NCBI GenBank assembly: GCA_021826835.1
Contig: JAKAYH010000145.1
Location: 1 to 6,219, forward strand
Source: Thermoplasmata archaeon
GTDB lineage: Archaea > Thermoplasmatota > Thermoplasmata > Thermoplasmatales > Thermoplasmataceae
Length of the DNA stretch: 6,219 bases
Reading direction: 5' to 3'
The notes under the pieces: model-generated
What the model was told of the DNA's origin: nothing
Databases searched by the model: none
Seen by the model: only the letters and a program-made list of their open reading frames with translations
Shown here: piece by piece, positions 5,400 through 6,219 of the stretch
Numbering within the stretch: the first letter of the stretch is position 1
Layout: every line of letters begins with the position of its first letter
Made by a program: the position numbers and the translations under genes

Positions 5400-5849
5400 T
5401 CAGTTGTGGTTGAGAATAATGTATTTCATTCCGAGTTTTCGTCCAATCTCCCCTTCCATATCATCTCTATCTCCCACTATAACGGATTGCTTAATGTCTA
5501 TGTCATATTTCTTAACTGCGTCCTTGATCATGCCTGTTTTAGGTTTTCGGCATTCGCAGTTTTCCTCTGGTCTATGTGGGCAATAAAAGGTATCTGTAAT
5601 ATTAACACCACGATCCCGAAGTTTTTTAATCAATTCTTCCTGAAATTTATTGAACTCATCGACAGAAAAATAACCTCGATTTATTCCTGACTGGTTGGTA
5701 ACTATTATTATAAGGTATCCTTTGCTTTGATATTCCTTTATTAATTCCACTGTGTCCTCATAGATTATTATTTGGGAGGGGTCCCTACAGTATGGGCAAT
5801 CCCTATTAATTGTTCCATCTCTGTCAACAAATAAGGCCCTATTGCTCAC
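5400..5849 (-). CDS. gmhB: HAD-family phosphatase, D-glycero-D-manno-heptose-1,7-bisphosphate 7-phosphatase type
   Basis: 149 residues with all HAD motifs: VDRDGTI with nucleophile D9 and acid/base D11; TNQSGINRG (51-59); a zinc site C90-P-H92 plus C98-x-C100; RKPKTGM (101-107) with the motif-III lysine; and GDRDDM (126-131). The zinc loop and RKPxxGM are characteristic of the GmhB/HisB-N subgroup. GmhB removes the 7-phosphate from heptose 1,7-bisphosphate on the route to nucleotide-activated heptose. The divergent neighbour looks like GmhA, the first enzyme of that route, which favours GmhB over histidinol-phosphatase. It is shorter than the usual roughly 180 residues. The segment after motif I carries DCPYCRDP (17-24), an extra CxxC where relatives usually have Val/Gly-Tyr-His. 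The start is GTG: no ATG exists before motif I, and a TATA-like box lies about 26 bp upstream. Confidence 0.85.
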   Translation of the reverse strand: MSNRALFVDRDGTINRDCPYCRDPSQIIIYEDTVELIKEYQSKGYLIIIVTNQSGINRGYFSVDEFNKFQEELIKKLRDRGVNITDTFYCPHRPEENCECRKPKTGMIKDAVKKYDIDIKQSVIVGDRDDMEGEIGRKLGMKYIILNHN

Positions 5850-5870
5850 AGAAGGTGAATCATTTACAGG

Positions 5871-5878
5871 AAATTAAA
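5871..5878 (-). promoter_or_regulatory. TATA-like box of gmhB
   Basis: TTTAATTT on the minus strand, centred about 26 bp before the GTG at 5849. It supports that start codon and a leaderless transcript. Confidence 0.45.
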
Positions 5879-6072
5879 TTATCTTAGAATCTTCAACAGT
5901 GATATTACTATAATTTAAATTGTAAATGATTTCAATATTTTAAAAAGTATTGGGTTATGGAATAACAAGATTCGTGTTGGAAACTATGAATTTCAGACAA
6001 CAGGAATGATTGACTGAAATATGTAACACTTGCGTTTCGATCATAAACTCTTTCCCATCTTGTCAGCAATCG

Positions 6073-6081
6073 TAATATTTT
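6073..6081 (+). promoter_or_regulatory. TATA-like box of gmhA
   Basis: TAATATTTT, centred about 23 bp before the ATG at 6100, so the message would start at or close to the start codon. Confidence 0.42.
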
Positions 6082-6099
6082 AGTTGCTGATATTGGCTT

Positions 6100-6219
6100 A
6101 TGGATATTGATGGTATTAAGAAATATCTTGACGAAGGATCGGAGATCCGAGGAAAACTGGATAGGGAGAAGATACTCTTTTTGGGAGAGGCCATCTCCAG
6201 GACATTTAAAGAAGGCCAT
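6100..6219 (+). CDS. gmhA: N-terminus of a sedoheptulose-7-phosphate isomerase (SIS domain), cut by the window edge
   Basis: The first 40 codons of a gene that runs past the end of the window. The peptide starts MDIDGIKKYLDEGSEI and ends LGEAISRTFKEGH. The helix pattern (x-YLxEGxE...I..L.EAISRTFKEGx) matches the N-terminal helices of GmhA-type phosphoheptose isomerases, where the next residues would be K(V/I)L.xGNGGSAxDAxH, lying outside this window. GmhA converts sedoheptulose 7-phosphate to heptose 7-phosphate, upstream of the step of the divergent gmhB product, which strengthens the call. An in-frame stop (TGA, 6088-6090) lies just upstream, so the ATG at 6100 is the only reasonable start. 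Another SIS-domain sugar isomerase is possible because the catalytic part is not visible. Confidence 0.68.
   Translation, partial: MDIDGIKKYLDEGSEIRGKLDREKILFLGEAISRTFKEGH

Noticed and set aside
5932..6219. Minus-strand open frame reaching the window edge
   Set aside because: It is the opposite strand of the gmhA start and its promoter region; its translation shows no domain, while the plus-strand GmhA-like peptide fits the neighbouring gmhB.

Overview
The window reads as chromosomal DNA of an archaeon, most likely of the order Thermoplasmatales (Ferroplasma/Cuniculiplasma/Thermoplasma-like). I infer this from AT-rich DNA with frequent ATA (Ile) and AGA/AGG (Arg) codons, from TATA-like boxes centred about 23-33 bp upstream of most start codons so that mRNAs would be leaderless or nearly so, from TTG/GTG starts, and from a thioredoxin reductase of the kind described in Thermoplasma. 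No database search was possible, so the taxon is an inference.

Layout, left to right: (1) A CysM-like PLP enzyme (minus, 23-1057), probably a cysteine synthase/O-phosphoserine sulfhydrylase, divergent from a ten-repeat TPR protein (plus, 1148-2239, TTG start). They share a 90-bp intergenic region with one TATA box for each direction. (2) A 423-bp region without a clear gene (2240-2662). It holds oligo-T terminators, a degenerate-looking reading frame, and an 8-bp inverted repeat centred on an orphan TATA-like box. (3) A compact minus-strand operon (4378 down to 2663): thioredoxin, thioredoxin reductase and a Rieske [2Fe-2S] ferredoxin, joined by a 1-nt gap and an ATGA overlap. (4) A divergent winged-helix regulator (plus, 4485-4895) with a vicinal Cys-Cys pair, separated from trx by about 106 bp holding promoters and repeated AAAACC/GGTTTT hexamers. 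(5) A small four-helix membrane protein (minus, 4892-5266), overlapping the regulator tail to tail. (6) A HAD phosphatase of the GmhB type (minus, 5400-5849, GTG start), divergent from the first 40 codons of a GmhA-type sedoheptulose-7-phosphate isomerase (plus, 6100 to the window edge).

How the genes may work together: the central block looks like a self-contained thiol-redox module. The thioredoxin reductase keeps its CxxC and FAD motifs but has a degraded NADPH 2'-phosphate site, and the next, translationally coupled gene is a small iron-sulphur protein. The simplest hypothesis is that the Rieske protein donates electrons to, or accepts them from, this NADPH-independent flavoprotein, and that the divergent cysteine-bearing regulator senses thiol state. 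The right end is the start of a heptose (sugar-nucleotide) pathway. The left end is sulphur assimilation into cysteine.
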